From Clostridiales bacterium (lineage in GTDB: Bacteria; Bacillota; Clostridia; Oscillospirales; Oscillospiraceae), in the NCBI GenBank assembly GCA_021202515.1, contig JAJQCW010000057.1, positions 1 to 64,000 of the forward strand: a stretch of 64,000 nucleotides of DNA, written 5' to 3'. The notes beneath the pieces were generated by a model. The model did not search any database, was not told where the DNA came from, and saw nothing but the letters and a program-made list of their open reading frames with translations. The position numbers were made by a program, and so were the translations under genes. Shown here piece after piece: positions 17,913 to 26,206 of this stretch. The stretch's first letter is position 1. Each line of letters opens with the position of its first letter.

Positions 17913-17966
17913 CAGGCGTTTTTGCACAGCGTTGGCGCGGAAATTTGCAATAACAAGAAAATACAC

Positions 17967-17995
17967 TTGATTTTTCACAGATAATCGAGTATAAT
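17967..17995 (+). promoter_or_regulatory. Promoter of the candidate antisense RNA
   Basis: TTGATT (17967-17972), 17-bp spacer, TATAAT (17990-17995). Transcription is expected from about 18002. Confidence 0.8.
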
Positions 17996-18001
17996 AAAAA
18001 C

Positions 18002-18105
18002 GTGGAAACCCGGACGGTTGCCACAACTGATGCTAACTCAACAGTTTAGGTACCCTAAACCTGTGAGCCGTCTGGTTGCGACAGACGGCTCACTTGCTTT
18101 TTTTT
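18002..18105 (+). ncRNA. Candidate antisense RNA (type I antitoxin-like)
   Basis: A consensus promoter is followed by about 104 nt without a convincing ORF. It ends in a perfect 11-bp stem (18064-18074 with 18082-18092, TGAGCCGTCTG) and an 8-T tract at 18098-18105. Nucleotides 18055-18105 are antisense to the 3' end of the small hydrophobic ORF on the opposite strand. This matches the arrangement of known type I antitoxin RNAs that pair with the 3' part of the toxin mRNA, such as RatA with txpA. Existence of the transcript is predicted from sequence only. Confidence 0.65.
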
Positions 18106-18183
18106 CGCAGCCAAATAGCCTATCAGTTCGATCACGAAGCTCGCAATCGCCAATAAGGTTTGGATGATCTCCAAAGCAACCAA
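18055..18183 (-). CDS. Small hydrophobic peptide, candidate type I toxin (holin-like)
   Basis: A 42-residue ORF starting at TTG with AAGGGG 8 nt upstream. The sequence has an N-terminal hydrophobic helix including EIIQTLLAIASFVIELIGYL, then AAKKK and a polar tail. One membrane helix followed by a lysine cluster is the hallmark of TxpA/BsrG-type and holin-like toxins. It has its own near-consensus promoter about 150 bp upstream, giving the long 5' leader typical of such mRNAs, and its 3' end is overlapped by a convergent terminated RNA. The start codon is uncertain. Similarity to a named family was judged by eye. Confidence 0.55.
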   Translation of the reverse strand: MVALEIIQTLLAIASFVIELIGYLAAKKKQVSRLSQPDGSQV

Positions 18184-18333
18184 CGTATCAACCCCTTGAG
18201 AAAAATTTCCCGCAGAGCTATGATACTCACCTCTATTCCGCTCACGCGGGATACAGGCAACCGTCTTTTACCGCCACGCTACCATAAGAACCTGAAGGAC
18301 TCATGAGCAGCGGTGGGTTTCCACGCAAAAATG

Positions 18334-18362
18334 ATTATAGCATGACAGTCGAAAATTGTTAA
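18334..18362 (-). promoter_or_regulatory. Promoter of the candidate toxin mRNA
   Basis: On the minus strand TTAACA (18357-18362), 17 bp, TATAAT (18334-18339). Just downstream is GCGTGGAAACCC, which also occurs as ACGTGGAAACCC at the start of the opposing RNA, so the two transcripts share a 5' motif. Confidence 0.75.
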
Positions 18363-18386
18363 AAAGAATAATGCACGCGAAATTTT

Positions 18387-18410
18387 GGGGCTGGCCACAT
18401 GGCCAGCCCC
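18387..18410. terminator. Perfect GC hairpin between the toxin-like locus and aroE
   Basis: GGGGCTGGCC-ACAT-GGCCAGCCCC, a 10-bp stem. Neither side has a strong U tract, so a terminator role is only possible. Confidence 0.35.
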
Positions 18411-18471
18411 TTCGCTTCTGCCTGAGCCGGAGGCTCCGGAAGGATCTTGTGGCGGAAAACACGTATCACAG

Positions 18472-18500
18472 TTGACATCTAATCGGAATTTTTCTATAAT
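18472..18500 (+). promoter_or_regulatory. Promoter of aroE
   Basis: A perfect consensus: TTGACA (18472-18477), 17-bp spacer, TATAAT (18495-18500). A leader of about 95 nt follows, with no riboswitch recognised. Confidence 0.85.
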
Positions 18501-18602
18501 ATGTAACATAGCAGTTTGTCCTTTTCGGCGCAAGCTGTGCAAACTACGAGGGTTTTCCCCATTGCACGCGAGAAAGACCTGACCAAAGGAAGGAATTACG
18601 AT

Positions 18603-19490
18603 ATGGCAGTTAAAATCACCGGTCACACCCAACTGCTGGGCTTCTTCGGCTCCCCTGCGGAACATTCCACTTCTCCCGCCATCCACAACGAGGCGTTTTC
18701 TCAACTGGGGCTGGACTATACTTATCTGGCCTTTGACATCGGCCTGGACAAAATCGAGGCGGCGGTGAACGCCCTGCGCACCCTGAACATGAAGGGCGCC
18801 AACGTCTCCATGCCCTGCAAGACCGCCGTCATGCAGTACCTGGACGAGATCGACCCCGCCGCCAAGCTCTGCGGCGCGGTGAACACCATCGTCAACACCG
18901 ACGGCTATTTGAAGGGCTACTCCACCGACGGCGTGGGCTACATGACCGCCCTGAAGGACAACGGCGTGGATGTCATTGGCAAAAAGATGACCATGGTGGG
19001 CTGCGGCGGCGCAGGCAAGGCCATCGCGGTGCAGGCCGCGCTGGACGGCGTGGCGGAGCTGTCCATCTTCAACGTGAAGGACGCCTTCTGGGGCCGCTGC
19101 GTCCAGACGGTGAAGGACCTGGAGGAGAACACCAACTGCAAGGTCAAGCTCTTTGAGCTGAACACCGAGGACCCCGCCGCCATGGAGAACCTGAAAAACG
19201 AGATCGCCAGCTCGGTCCTCTTCGCCAACGCCACCGGCATGGGCATGGGCAAGCTGGAGGGCCAGACCTATATCCCCGACGCCTCCTTCTTCCGGCCCGA
19301 CCTGGTGGTGACCGACGTGGTCTATGCCCCGCCAGAGACCGCCATGCTCAAGCTGGCCCGTGAGGCCGGCTGCAAGACCATCAACGGCATGGGGATGCTG
19401 TTCTACCAGGGCGCGGCGGCGTTCAAGCTGTGGATGGGACAGGAGATGCCCATCGAGCATATGAAGAAATATTTGGGTCTGTCCAAATAA
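18603..19490 (+). CDS. aroE: Shikimate dehydrogenase family protein
   Basis: A 295-residue NAD(P)-dependent dehydrogenase converting 3-dehydroshikimate to shikimate in aromatic amino acid synthesis. The substrate site SPAEHSTSPAIHN is near residue 17 and the catalytic-lysine segment GANVSMPCK near residue 66. GAVNTIV and STDGVGY follow, with the Rossmann loop GCGGAGKA near residue 135 and a C-terminal GMGMLFYQGAAAF. The ATG at 18603 has AGGAAGG upstream and is preferred over the longer open frame. No other aro gene is adjacent, so a quinate/shikimate catabolic paralogue is possible. Confidence 0.88.
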   Translation: MAVKITGHTQLLGFFGSPAEHSTSPAIHNEAFSQLGLDYTYLAFDIGLDKIEAAVNALRTLNMKGANVSMPCKTAVMQYLDEIDPAAKLCGAVNTIVNTDGYLKGYSTDGVGYMTALKDNGVDVIGKKMTMVGCGGAGKAIAVQAALDGVAELSIFNVKDAFWGRCVQTVKDLEENTNCKVKLFELNTEDPAAMENLKNEIASSVLFANATGMGMGKLEGQTYIPDASFFRPDLVVTDVVYAPPETAMLKLAREAGCKTINGMGMLFYQGAAAFKLWMGQEMPIEHMKKYLGLSK

Positions 19491-19510
19491 ATCTATATTT
19501 GAAACCAGGG

Positions 19511-19557
19511 GCACCGCGGGGACACAGACACGTTCTGTACCTCCGCGGTGTCTTTTT
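19511..19557 (+). terminator. Terminator of aroE
   Basis: CACCGCGG (19512-19519) pairs with CCGCGGTG (19543-19550), with an inner ACAGA/TCTGT stem, then TCTTTTT. It also stands between two convergent genes. Confidence 0.85.
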
Positions 19558-19568
19558 CTCTGCTCCCA

Positions 19569-20936
19569 TCAAAGGGTCAGAGTGCCGCTCTCGTCCTCTA
19601 ACAATATCAAAATCTGCTGTTCCTCCCCGGTTTTGGCGTTGATATAGACGATATAGTGTTTGCCGTCCCCGTTTTCACACTTGAACTCCCAGCACAGCAC
19701 CTCGTTTTCCCCCTCGGTGGGGATAAGAGCGAGCTGTCGGGAGAGGACGGACAGCTCGCCGGACACCTGCTCCTGGGCGTCCCCGGCGGAGACCCAGGGC
19801 TGGAGGGCGCTGCGCCGGGTGTGGTTCATCAGATATCCCGCCGCCTCGCAGCCCACGATCTCCCCGTTGTCCATGGCCACCTCCACCTTAATCAAATCGG
19901 GGTAGCAGATGACATCCTCCTGCCGGGCGGCAAAGTTGATGGTCAGCCGGTTGCCCTGGTCGATGAAGTAGCTTTCGGTCATGTCGTCAATGCCGTGGGC
20001 GGCGAGAAAGGCTTTCGCTTTTTCCACAGCCTCGTCGGTGGTCAGCGTCTCCGCGCCAATGGCCCGCTCCTTGCTGAGGGACAGCAGATAACCCCCTTGC
20101 TTGGTGACGGAGATGGTGCAGTCCCCGCCGTTTTGGGTGTAGGAGAAAGCGTAGCAGGGCAGTTCCCCGTTGACCTCCCGCCCATCGGAGAAGGCTTCGC
20201 GCTCCAACCCCAGCAGGTCAGCGGCCTTCTCCTGGGCCTGCGTCAGGGTGAGAGTGTCCTCGTCTTTCAGCATGGCCGACTCTCTGGACTGCAAATGCTC
20301 GGAGAAGGGGCCGTCATAAATCAGCGTGGGCAGCTTCGGGAAGTCACTCTCTACGCTCTCGTAGCTGCTGCCCGCCAGAACGTCCCCGTCCTCGGTCAGG
20401 CGTGAGAGCCGCTCCTCCACCGCCGCCACGTCCTCCAGTTCCAGGGTGCCGTCGTTGAGCTGGGCCTCCAGCTCGTCCAACTGGCCGGACAGGGTGGACG
20501 CCGCCTGGGAAAGCTGCTTGACGTTCTCCAGCTCTTCGGCGCTGTAGCCGCCCCGCCGGGCGGTGGACTTAGACAGGGCCTGGGCGTAGTCCCCCACCTT
20601 TGCGACGAAGGCGGCGGTCTGCTCCAACTCCACGTTTCCGTAAGGCAGCTCCCCAATGGCCTGCTGGGCGGTCAGGGCCTCCCCGTACAGTTCCGTACAG
20701 AGGGCGGAGATCATGTTGGCGGAGGTGACGTAGACGCTCTTTTCCAGAGCGGCGTCCAGCTTGTCTACGCTGTCGGTGAGCTGGGAAAAGGCGCGGGCAT
20801 AGCTCAGGGCAGTTGCCCGGCGATAGTGGATATTCTGGGCGGCGAGGTTGATGGCGATGCCGCACAGGACGACAAAGGCGGCGGCGAGAAAGGTCAGGGT
20901 GCGGACCCGTCCCCGGCGGCTCAAGGGTTCTTTCAT
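19569..20936 (-). CDS. ypeB: Germination protein YpeB
   Basis: A 455-residue protein with one N-terminal membrane helix (about residues 13-33), a helical central region and C-terminal PepSY-like repeats, the layout of YpeB. In Bacillus YpeB is made in the forespore and is needed for the cortex-lytic enzyme SleB to be kept in the dormant spore. No sleB lies beside it here. AAGGAG precedes the ATG. On the minus strand a GCATAA (part of 20994-21000) and AAAATAGA (20969-20976), 17-18 bp apart, weakly resemble a sigma-G promoter. Its presence implies an endospore former. Confidence 0.88.
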   Translation of the reverse strand: MKEPLSRRGRVRTLTFLAAAFVVLCGIAINLAAQNIHYRRATALSYARAFSQLTDSVDKLDAALEKSVYVTSANMISALCTELYGEALTAQQAIGELPYGNVELEQTAAFVAKVGDYAQALSKSTARRGGYSAEELENVKQLSQAASTLSGQLDELEAQLNDGTLELEDVAAVEERLSRLTEDGDVLAGSSYESVESDFPKLPTLIYDGPFSEHLQSRESAMLKDEDTLTLTQAQEKAADLLGLEREAFSDGREVNGELPCYAFSYTQNGGDCTISVTKQGGYLLSLSKERAIGAETLTTDEAVEKAKAFLAAHGIDDMTESYFIDQGNRLTINFAARQEDVICYPDLIKVEVAMDNGEIVGCEAAGYLMNHTRRSALQPWVSAGDAQEQVSGELSVLSRQLALIPTEGENEVLCWEFKCENGDGKHYIVYINAKTGEEQQILILLEDESGTLTL

Positions 20937-21184
20937 GGGTGTTTCTCCTTCGGTGGTTCAACTTTACTTCTATTTTCGGCGGAAGAGGTCGTTTTATGCA
21001 GGAAAAAGCTGGATTGCGTTTTTGTTTTGCTCTTTTATCAAAAAAGCTGTAAAATGTTTGACGGAATACTTGCAGATTCCTTCGGAAAGGGTTATAATCA
21101 GGGTGCAATACAAGCCCAGTGGTTTGTGCGGCAAGATTGACCGGGGCCATCGTACCATTCGGCCCCGGTCATGAGAAATTAAAA

Positions 21185-21399
21185 ATGGATATCCCTTTGA
21201 ATCAGCTTTATTTGTAATTGCATCCAAAACCCCTCCACCATGCTTCGCATGGTCCCTCTCTGCCGTCAAGCGGCACTTCCGGGGCGTTGCCCATCCCTGC
21301 CCTTTCAGGGGCGGCAAGAGGAGTGGTCAGATGCCGAGACGCGCTTCTTTGTGGAAAACATGATACTTGGCAAAAGTGCTGAGCAAAGGGGATAACCAT
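21185..21399. mobile_element. MITE-like family B element with terminal inverted repeats
   Basis: A 215-bp element. The left end is TGGATATCCCTTTGAATCAG and the right end is CTGAGCAAAGGGGATAACCA, which are imperfect inverted repeats of about 21 bp. The interior has the family B core (CACCATGCTTCGCATGGT, CCGTCAAGCGGCACTTCC, CCCTTTCAGGGGCGGCAAG). It encodes no protein and is too short for a transposase, so movement would need help in trans (inference). Confidence 0.7.
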
Positions 21400-21432
21400 A
21401 AAATCAAATCTCATCTGGGGGAGGAAAGCGCC

Positions 21433-21906
21433 ATGAAGCTCCTTTTCCGACAGCGGCTCTTTTCCTGGTTCGACAGTTACGACATTTACAATGAGACGGA
21501 AGAGCCGGTTTTCACCGTGAAGGGCCAGTTGAGCTGGGGCCACTGTCTGCACATTTTGGACCAAAACGGCCTCCATGTGGGCACTGTGCGGGAGCGGGTG
21601 ATGTCCCTGCTCCCCCGGTTTGAGCTGTACGAGGCGGGGGACTACCTGGGTTCCTTCCGCAAGGAGCTGACCTTCCTGCGGCCCCGGTTCGAGTTGGACT
21701 TCAACGGCTGGACCGTCCAGGGCGAGGTGTTCGAGTGGGATTACCGCATCTGGGACAGGGATGGGCGGCAGGTGGCCACCGTCTCCAAGGAGCTGTTCCA
21801 CCTGACCGACACCTATATCATCGACGTGGCAGACCCCGACGACGCCCTCCACGCTCTGATGGTGGTGCTGGCCATCGACGCGGAAAAATGCAGTCGGGGG
21901 GATTGA
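21433..21906 (+). CDS. LURP-one-related (YxjI-like) protein
   Basis: A 157-residue protein with the tubby-like/LURP-one fold pattern: FRQRLFSWFDSYDIYNE at the start, repeated short beta strands, and a C-terminal hydrophobic helix (ALHALMVVLAIDAEK). YxjI-type proteins have no defined role; relatives bind membrane lipids or regulate membranes. The start at 21433 follows GGGGGAGGA by 8 nt. It is a single gene just downstream of a MITE-like element, and a family A repeat begins at its stop codon. Confidence 0.75.
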   Translation: MKLLFRQRLFSWFDSYDIYNETEEPVFTVKGQLSWGHCLHILDQNGLHVGTVRERVMSLLPRFELYEAGDYLGSFRKELTFLRPRFELDFNGWTVQGEVFEWDYRIWDRDGRQVATVSKELFHLTDTYIIDVADPDDALHALMVVLAIDAEKCSRGD

Positions 21907-21940
21907 CAATTAGCAATTTGCAATGTGCAATTTTAGCGAT
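21905..21940. repeat. Family A repeat at a stop codon
   Basis: CAATTAGCAATTTGCAATGTGC starts directly after the TGA of the YxjI-like gene; AT-rich sequence follows up to the next gene. Confidence 0.65.
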
Positions 21941-22116
21941 TGGCTATTCGTTCATCAAATTAATTTCCTGTAAATTCGCAAGATGGGTGTTTCTTTTTTT
22001 AATACGGTGTGTTAGAATAGCTACTGCTAAAAATGAGGTCTGGTTATCCTCTTTCCCCCTCGTATGTGCAGGGGTGCGGATAACCCCCGCAAAACCAAAA
22101 ACAGGAGCTGTACTTT

Positions 22117-23139
22117 GTGAAACTGATTACCTTTGCTGTGCCGTGCTACAACTCCGCAGCATATATGTCCCACTGCATCGAGACCCTGCTGGCCGCCGGA
22201 GACGAGGCGGAGATCATCCTCGTGGACGACGGCTCCGTGGACGACACCGGCGCCATCGCCGACCAGTTCGCCGCCGACTACCCCGACATCGTCCGGGTCA
22301 TCCACCAGCCCAACGGGGGCCATGGCGAGGGTGTCAACCAGGGCATCCGCAATGCCGCCGGCCTTTATTATAAGGTGGTGGACTCCGACGACTGGCTGAA
22401 CACCGACTCGCTGGCGCGGGTCATGGCCAAGCTGCGGGAGTTCGCCGCCCAGCCTGAGCCGGTGGACCTGCTGGTGTGCAACTACGTCTATGAGCACGTG
22501 GAGGACGGCACGGAGAACATCGTCCGCTACAACCACGTTTTCCCCGTGGACCAGGTCTTTGGCTGGAAGGATATGGGCCACTGGAGCCCCTCCAAGTACC
22601 TGCTGATGCACTCGGCCATCTACCGCACCCAACTGCTGCGGGACTGCGGCATGGTGCTGCCCAAGCACACCTTTTATGTGGACAACATTTTTGTCTATCA
22701 GCCACTGCCCATGGTCAAGACCCTCTACTACATGGACGAGGACCTGTACCGCTACTTCATTGGCCGCAGCGACCAGAGCGTCAACGAATCCGTCATGATC
22801 AAGCGGGTGGACCAGCAGGTGCGCATCACCAAAATCATGATCGACGCCGTGGACCTGGCGGCGGTGAAGGAGACCGAACCGGACCTGTACCGGTATATGG
22901 TCCGGTATCTGTCCATGATGATGCTCATTTCCTCCATCTTCCTCATCCTCTCCGAAAAGCCGGAGAACCTGGAGGAAAAGGACAACCTGTGGGATTACCT
23001 GAAGGCCAAGGATGAGCACCTCTACCACAAGCTCAAGTACCGCAGCCTCTCCGCCGTCTCCAACTTGCCCGGCTACCAGGGCCGCAAGCTGTCCGTCAAC
23101 CTGTACAAGCTGGCTCAGAAGGTGTATAAGTTCAACTGA
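22117..23139 (+). CDS. Family 2 glycosyltransferase
   Basis: A 340-residue GT2 enzyme. The N-terminal GT-A domain has VPCYNSAAYM, the nucleotide-sugar site ILVDDGSVDDT and the metal-binding DSDDW (near residue 90). The preceding NGGHGEGVNQGI is also typical. The remaining ~200 residues contain a mostly helical region. Such enzymes transfer a sugar from a nucleotide donor to lipid or polysaccharide acceptors; the acceptor is not predictable. The start is GTG with AGGAG upstream. It is a single-gene unit ended by a hairpin terminator, with no other glycan gene next to it. Confidence 0.88.
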   Translation: MKLITFAVPCYNSAAYMSHCIETLLAAGDEAEIILVDDGSVDDTGAIADQFAADYPDIVRVIHQPNGGHGEGVNQGIRNAAGLYYKVVDSDDWLNTDSLARVMAKLREFAAQPEPVDLLVCNYVYEHVEDGTENIVRYNHVFPVDQVFGWKDMGHWSPSKYLLMHSAIYRTQLLRDCGMVLPKHTFYVDNIFVYQPLPMVKTLYYMDEDLYRYFIGRSDQSVNESVMIKRVDQQVRITKIMIDAVDLAAVKETEPDLYRYMVRYLSMMMLISSIFLILSEKPENLEEKDNLWDYLKAKDEHLYHKLKYRSLSAVSNLPGYQGRKLSVNLYKLAQKVYKFN

Positions 23140-23250
23140 CGTTCCCTTTGCGCCGTTTCGAGAAGCGTCTCCGCCGCTGGCGACGCAGGCGCTCCCTGGG
23201 GAACCGTTGCATCGTGTGGGTCAAAAGCAAAAGATAGAACGTAAAAATCT

Positions 23251-23275
23251 GGGGTCAGGCGTTTCGCCTGACCCC
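23251..23275 (-). terminator. Terminator of the cobalamin-riboswitch operon
   Basis: GGGGTCAGGCG/CGCCTGACCCC, an 11-bp perfect stem with a 3-nt loop. On the minus strand it is followed by AGATTTTTACG. Confidence 0.7.
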
Positions 23276-23282
23276 GTTTCAG

Positions 23283-23326
23283 AGCGGTGGAAACCAGAGA
23301 TAACGCTGGCTTCCACCGCTGTTTTA
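23283..23326 (+). terminator. Terminator of the GT2 gene
   Basis: AGCGGTGGAA (23283-23292) pairs with TTCCACCGCT (23311-23320), then GTTTTATG on the plus strand. Confidence 0.65.
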
Positions 23327-23362
23327 TGCTGTTTTACTGCCCAATATTTGGCGTGGGAAAGC

Positions 23363-24982
23363 TCACTCCGCCGGTTCCGGGTCGGTGACGCTGACCACGT
23401 GGTCGTACCAGGTGCCCTTGGTGCCCAGAATGGCCAGGTCAAAGTCCTTGCCGATGGCGGCCACGGGGATGTCAAAGCCGTAGACCTCCTCGGAAGTGCC
23501 GTCGCTATAGGTGACGGTGTCAACGGTCGGCTCCAGCAAAACAGCATCCTCGGCCTGAGCGTCCTCCGCCAGACCCACATACAGGTTGACGATGTTCTGA
23601 GACACCAGAGAGACGTGAATGGTCATCTCGCCGTTCTCCACGGTGAGGGTCCCCTTGCCGTCGCAGGCTTCGTTGACGTGGAACATGGAGCTGTCAGTGT
23701 TAAACGTGGCGGTGTACACGCCGTCCTCCAGGGCAGCGTCGTCAGAGGCGGTGTCGCTGGTGGTGGAAGAAGCCAGGTCCTCCATGGCGGCGGCGGTGTG
23801 GGCCACGTAGAGCTGCTGAATGGCCTCGATGCGGCCCAGACCCTCGATTTGGCAGTCCACGCTCTCGAAGTACCCGGAGGCGGTGAACATGCTCAGCCAG
23901 GAGTCCTCGTCCTCCCCGGCCATGTCGTTGTTGGCGTGGTCGCCGGCCACCACCATCAGGGGCCGCAGAACGACCTTGGTGTACCCGGCGGCGAACACGG
24001 TGTCGATGACGGCGGTACACTCCGTTTCCTCCGGCTCGCCCTCTACGGTGCCGATGAATACGTTTTCGTAGCCCAGGGCTTCCATCTGGGTCTGCATCTG
24101 GCTGTAGGACACCTTCGCGGTGTGGGAAGTGCCGTGGCCCATAAACACATAAGCCACGCCGTCCTCGGCGGCGGCCTCCAGGGTCTCATAGCCGGAATCG
24201 GCCACGGCTTCGGCGGTGATGGCCTCGGCCACCGCCTGCTTGTCCTCGTTGACGACGGTGGCGTCGTCCCCCACCTCGCCCAGCAGCGGCTCGGCAATGG
24301 CGACGGTGTCGAAATACTCCGCGTATTCTTCGATGGCCTCGCACATCTCGTCATACTCCGCGCCGTGCATCAGGTGGGTGGGCTGCACCACCAGCGTTTT
24401 CACGCCGTTGTCCACCGCCCGCTGGAGGGCCTGCTCCATGTTGTCGATGTACTCCTCGTCACGGGCCTGAACGTGGTTGATGATGATCTGAGCGGTGAAG
24501 GCCCGGCGGACGGACCAGTCCGGGTAGGCTTCCGCCAGCGCGTCCTCTACGCCTTTGATGTCGGTGGCCCGGCTCTCGTTGTAGGAGGTGCCGAAGCTGA
24601 CCACCAAAATCTCATACTCCCCGATTTCATCCTGGTTCCGGGGGTCGTCGTCGTCGGCGTCGCCGGTGTCCAGCCCGAAGTAATCCGGGTCGGCGTTTTC
24701 GCCCTCCACCAATGCCTTCTGCTCGTCGGTCAGGGCGTCCCAGGCGGCTTTGGCGGCGGCACACTGTTCGTCGGTTTCGTCGGTGCGGGTCTGAACATAG
24801 ATGGCGTCGATGAGGTCCGCGACGTTAGCGGCGATCTCCTCGTCAGTCAGCTCTGCCACGCTGGACTCCGCAGAGGTCGCAGCCTCAGCAGAAGCGTCGG
24901 CGCTGCTGGTGCTGCCGGAGCAGCCGGTCAGGGCGGCCAGCGCCAGGCTCAGGGCCAGCAGCAATGCGATTCCTTTTTTCAT
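23363..24982 (-). CDS. Exported CbiK-type sirohydrochlorin cobaltochelatase lipoprotein with C-terminal beta domain
   Basis: A 539-residue lipoprotein (lipobox LTGCSG near residue 20). Residues of about 120-400 form a CbiK-type chelatase: ILVVSFGTSYNESR, QPTHLMHGAEY, VFMGHGTSHTA (catalytic His) and VVAGDHANNDM (metal-site His). CbiK inserts Co2+ into sirohydrochlorin in anaerobic cobalamin synthesis. A lipid-anchored version is unusual and recalls the periplasmic CbiK form of Desulfovibrio. The last ~110 residues (from DGVYTATF) form a beta domain resembling the one in the first gene of this operon. It is the last gene under the cobalamin riboswitch. The ATG at 24982 has AGGA 5 nt upstream. 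A role in cobalt or tetrapyrrole capture at the surface is inferred. Confidence 0.82.
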   Translation of the reverse strand: MKKGIALLLALSLALAALTGCSGSTSSADASAEAATSAESSVAELTDEEIAANVADLIDAIYVQTRTDETDEQCAAAKAAWDALTDEQKALVEGENADPDYFGLDTGDADDDDPRNQDEIGEYEILVVSFGTSYNESRATDIKGVEDALAEAYPDWSVRRAFTAQIIINHVQARDEEYIDNMEQALQRAVDNGVKTLVVQPTHLMHGAEYDEMCEAIEEYAEYFDTVAIAEPLLGEVGDDATVVNEDKQAVAEAITAEAVADSGYETLEAAAEDGVAYVFMGHGTSHTAKVSYSQMQTQMEALGYENVFIGTVEGEPEETECTAVIDTVFAAGYTKVVLRPLMVVAGDHANNDMAGEDEDSWLSMFTASGYFESVDCQIEGLGRIEAIQQLYVAHTAAAMEDLASSTTSDTASDDAALEDGVYTATFNTDSSMFHVNEACDGKGTLTVENGEMTIHVSLVSQNIVNLYVGLAEDAQAEDAVLLEPTVDTVTYSDGTSEEVYGFDIPVAAIGKDFDLAILGTKGTWYDHVVSVTDPEPAE

Positions 24983-25063
24983 GTCTTTCCTCCTGTATGG
25001 ATCAATACAATTTATTTCAGACGATTTCCCAAGAGAAACGTTGAAACACAAGTGCAGGCCCGC

Positions 25064-26206
25064 TCAAACCAGCCGGTAGAAAAATTCCATCTCGTCCCCG
25101 GCGGTTCCGGCGAAGATTTGGTGCATTTCCTCAGTGACGGTGCCCAGCCGGGTCATGTCCTGGTAGAGGTTGGCGTTGGTACACCAGACGTTGCCCTCCT
25201 GCACCGCTTTGAAGTCCCCCAGCAGCTCATTCAGGGCCAAAAAGTCCTCCAGTGTGCTGAGCTGGCCGTCAATGGTGCTGTTGTAAAGAACGATGTCCGC
25301 GTCCTTCGCGGTGGCGTAGAATTCCTCCAGCGTCATGCTGACGGTGGCGGTGGCGGTCTCGTCGTCCCCCAGGTCGTCGAAGAGATACTCCCCGCCTGCC
25401 AATGAGATCATCTGGGTCACATAGTCGCCGCTTTTGCGCACCACAGCATAGCCGCCGGTGGAGCTGATGTAGAAATAGGCCACGGTCTTGCCAGTGGGTT
25501 CCTCGGAGGCCACGCTGTTCAGCGCCTCCTCTTGTTCCCGGAACAGTTCCTCCGCCTCGTCCTCCCTGCCCAGCAGGGCGGCGTAGAGCTTGACCCACTC
25601 GGTCCGACCCAGAGGGTGGGTCTCGTAGCTGGAGTAGTCCACCAGCACGGGGATACCCAGCTCCTCCAGCTTCTCCTTGACCTCCGGGCTGTGGTAGATC
25701 ATGGTGGACTGAACGGACAGGCGGCACCCGGAGGAAACAATTAACTCATAATCCGGTTCGCTGTACTTCCCCGCATAAACGATGTCCCCCGATTCCATGG
25801 CAAGGCGGGCGTTGTCGATGGTCCACCCGTCGGCCTGGGTGCCGGAAAGGGTGATGGCGTCCAGCCCGTCCAGGGCGTCGAACAGGCACATGGCGGCGGT
25901 GGCCACCAGGTACACATCGGAGAGGGGCTGCTGAATCACAGGGATATCCGTCTCCGGTACGTCCGCTCCCTCCGGCGCCACCAGAAACTGGTCGCCGCTG
26001 GCGATGGAGAGCAGGGTGTACCCCCCCTCGTAGTAGTCCACCGCGAACTCGTGGGCGTAGGACAGCTCCAGACTGCCGGTGTAGGTCAGGCCGCAGAAGT
26101 CCTCCGCAGGGACGTGGCTCCACTCGCTGTCCTCACCGGCGCTCTGGCACCCAACCAAGGAAAACACCAGCGCCGCCGCCAGCAACAGGGCAAAAAAGCG
26201 TTTCAC
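25064..26206 (-). CDS. ABC transporter substrate-binding lipoprotein (BtuF/iron-siderophore type)
   Basis: A 380-residue periplasmic-binding-protein-fold lipoprotein (lipobox LVGCQS) of the vitamin B12/iron-complex class III family. PDYELIVSSG and YETHPLGRTEWVKLYAALLG are typical of the N-terminal lobe and hinge. The ATG overlaps the stop of the previous gene by 4 nt. Because it follows a cobalamin riboswitch, corrinoid or cobalt-complex binding is the best guess. No permease or ATPase gene lies in this operon, so it must share a BtuCD-like partner encoded elsewhere or act with the exported CbiK protein. Confidence 0.85.
   Translation of the reverse strand: MKRFFALLLAAALVFSLVGCQSAGEDSEWSHVPAEDFCGLTYTGSLELSYAHEFAVDYYEGGYTLLSIASGDQFLVAPEGADVPETDIPVIQQPLSDVYLVATAAMCLFDALDGLDAITLSGTQADGWTIDNARLAMESGDIVYAGKYSEPDYELIVSSGCRLSVQSTMIYHSPEVKEKLEELGIPVLVDYSSYETHPLGRTEWVKLYAALLGREDEAEELFREQEEALNSVASEEPTGKTVAYFYISSTGGYAVVRKSGDYVTQMISLAGGEYLFDDLGDDETATATVSMTLEEFYATAKDADIVLYNSTIDGQLSTLEDFLALNELLGDFKAVQEGNVWCTNANLYQDMTRLGTVTEEMHQIFAGTAGDEMEFFYRLV

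Noticed and set aside
18505..18602. Possible T-box or other leader before aroE
   Set aside because: No T-box sequence (TGGNACCGCG-like), specifier loop or terminator was found in the leader.
23012..25405. 797-codon plus-strand frame overlapping the GT2 end and the CbiK-type gene
   Set aside because: It overlaps two well-supported genes and crosses two terminator hairpins; no recognisable domain.
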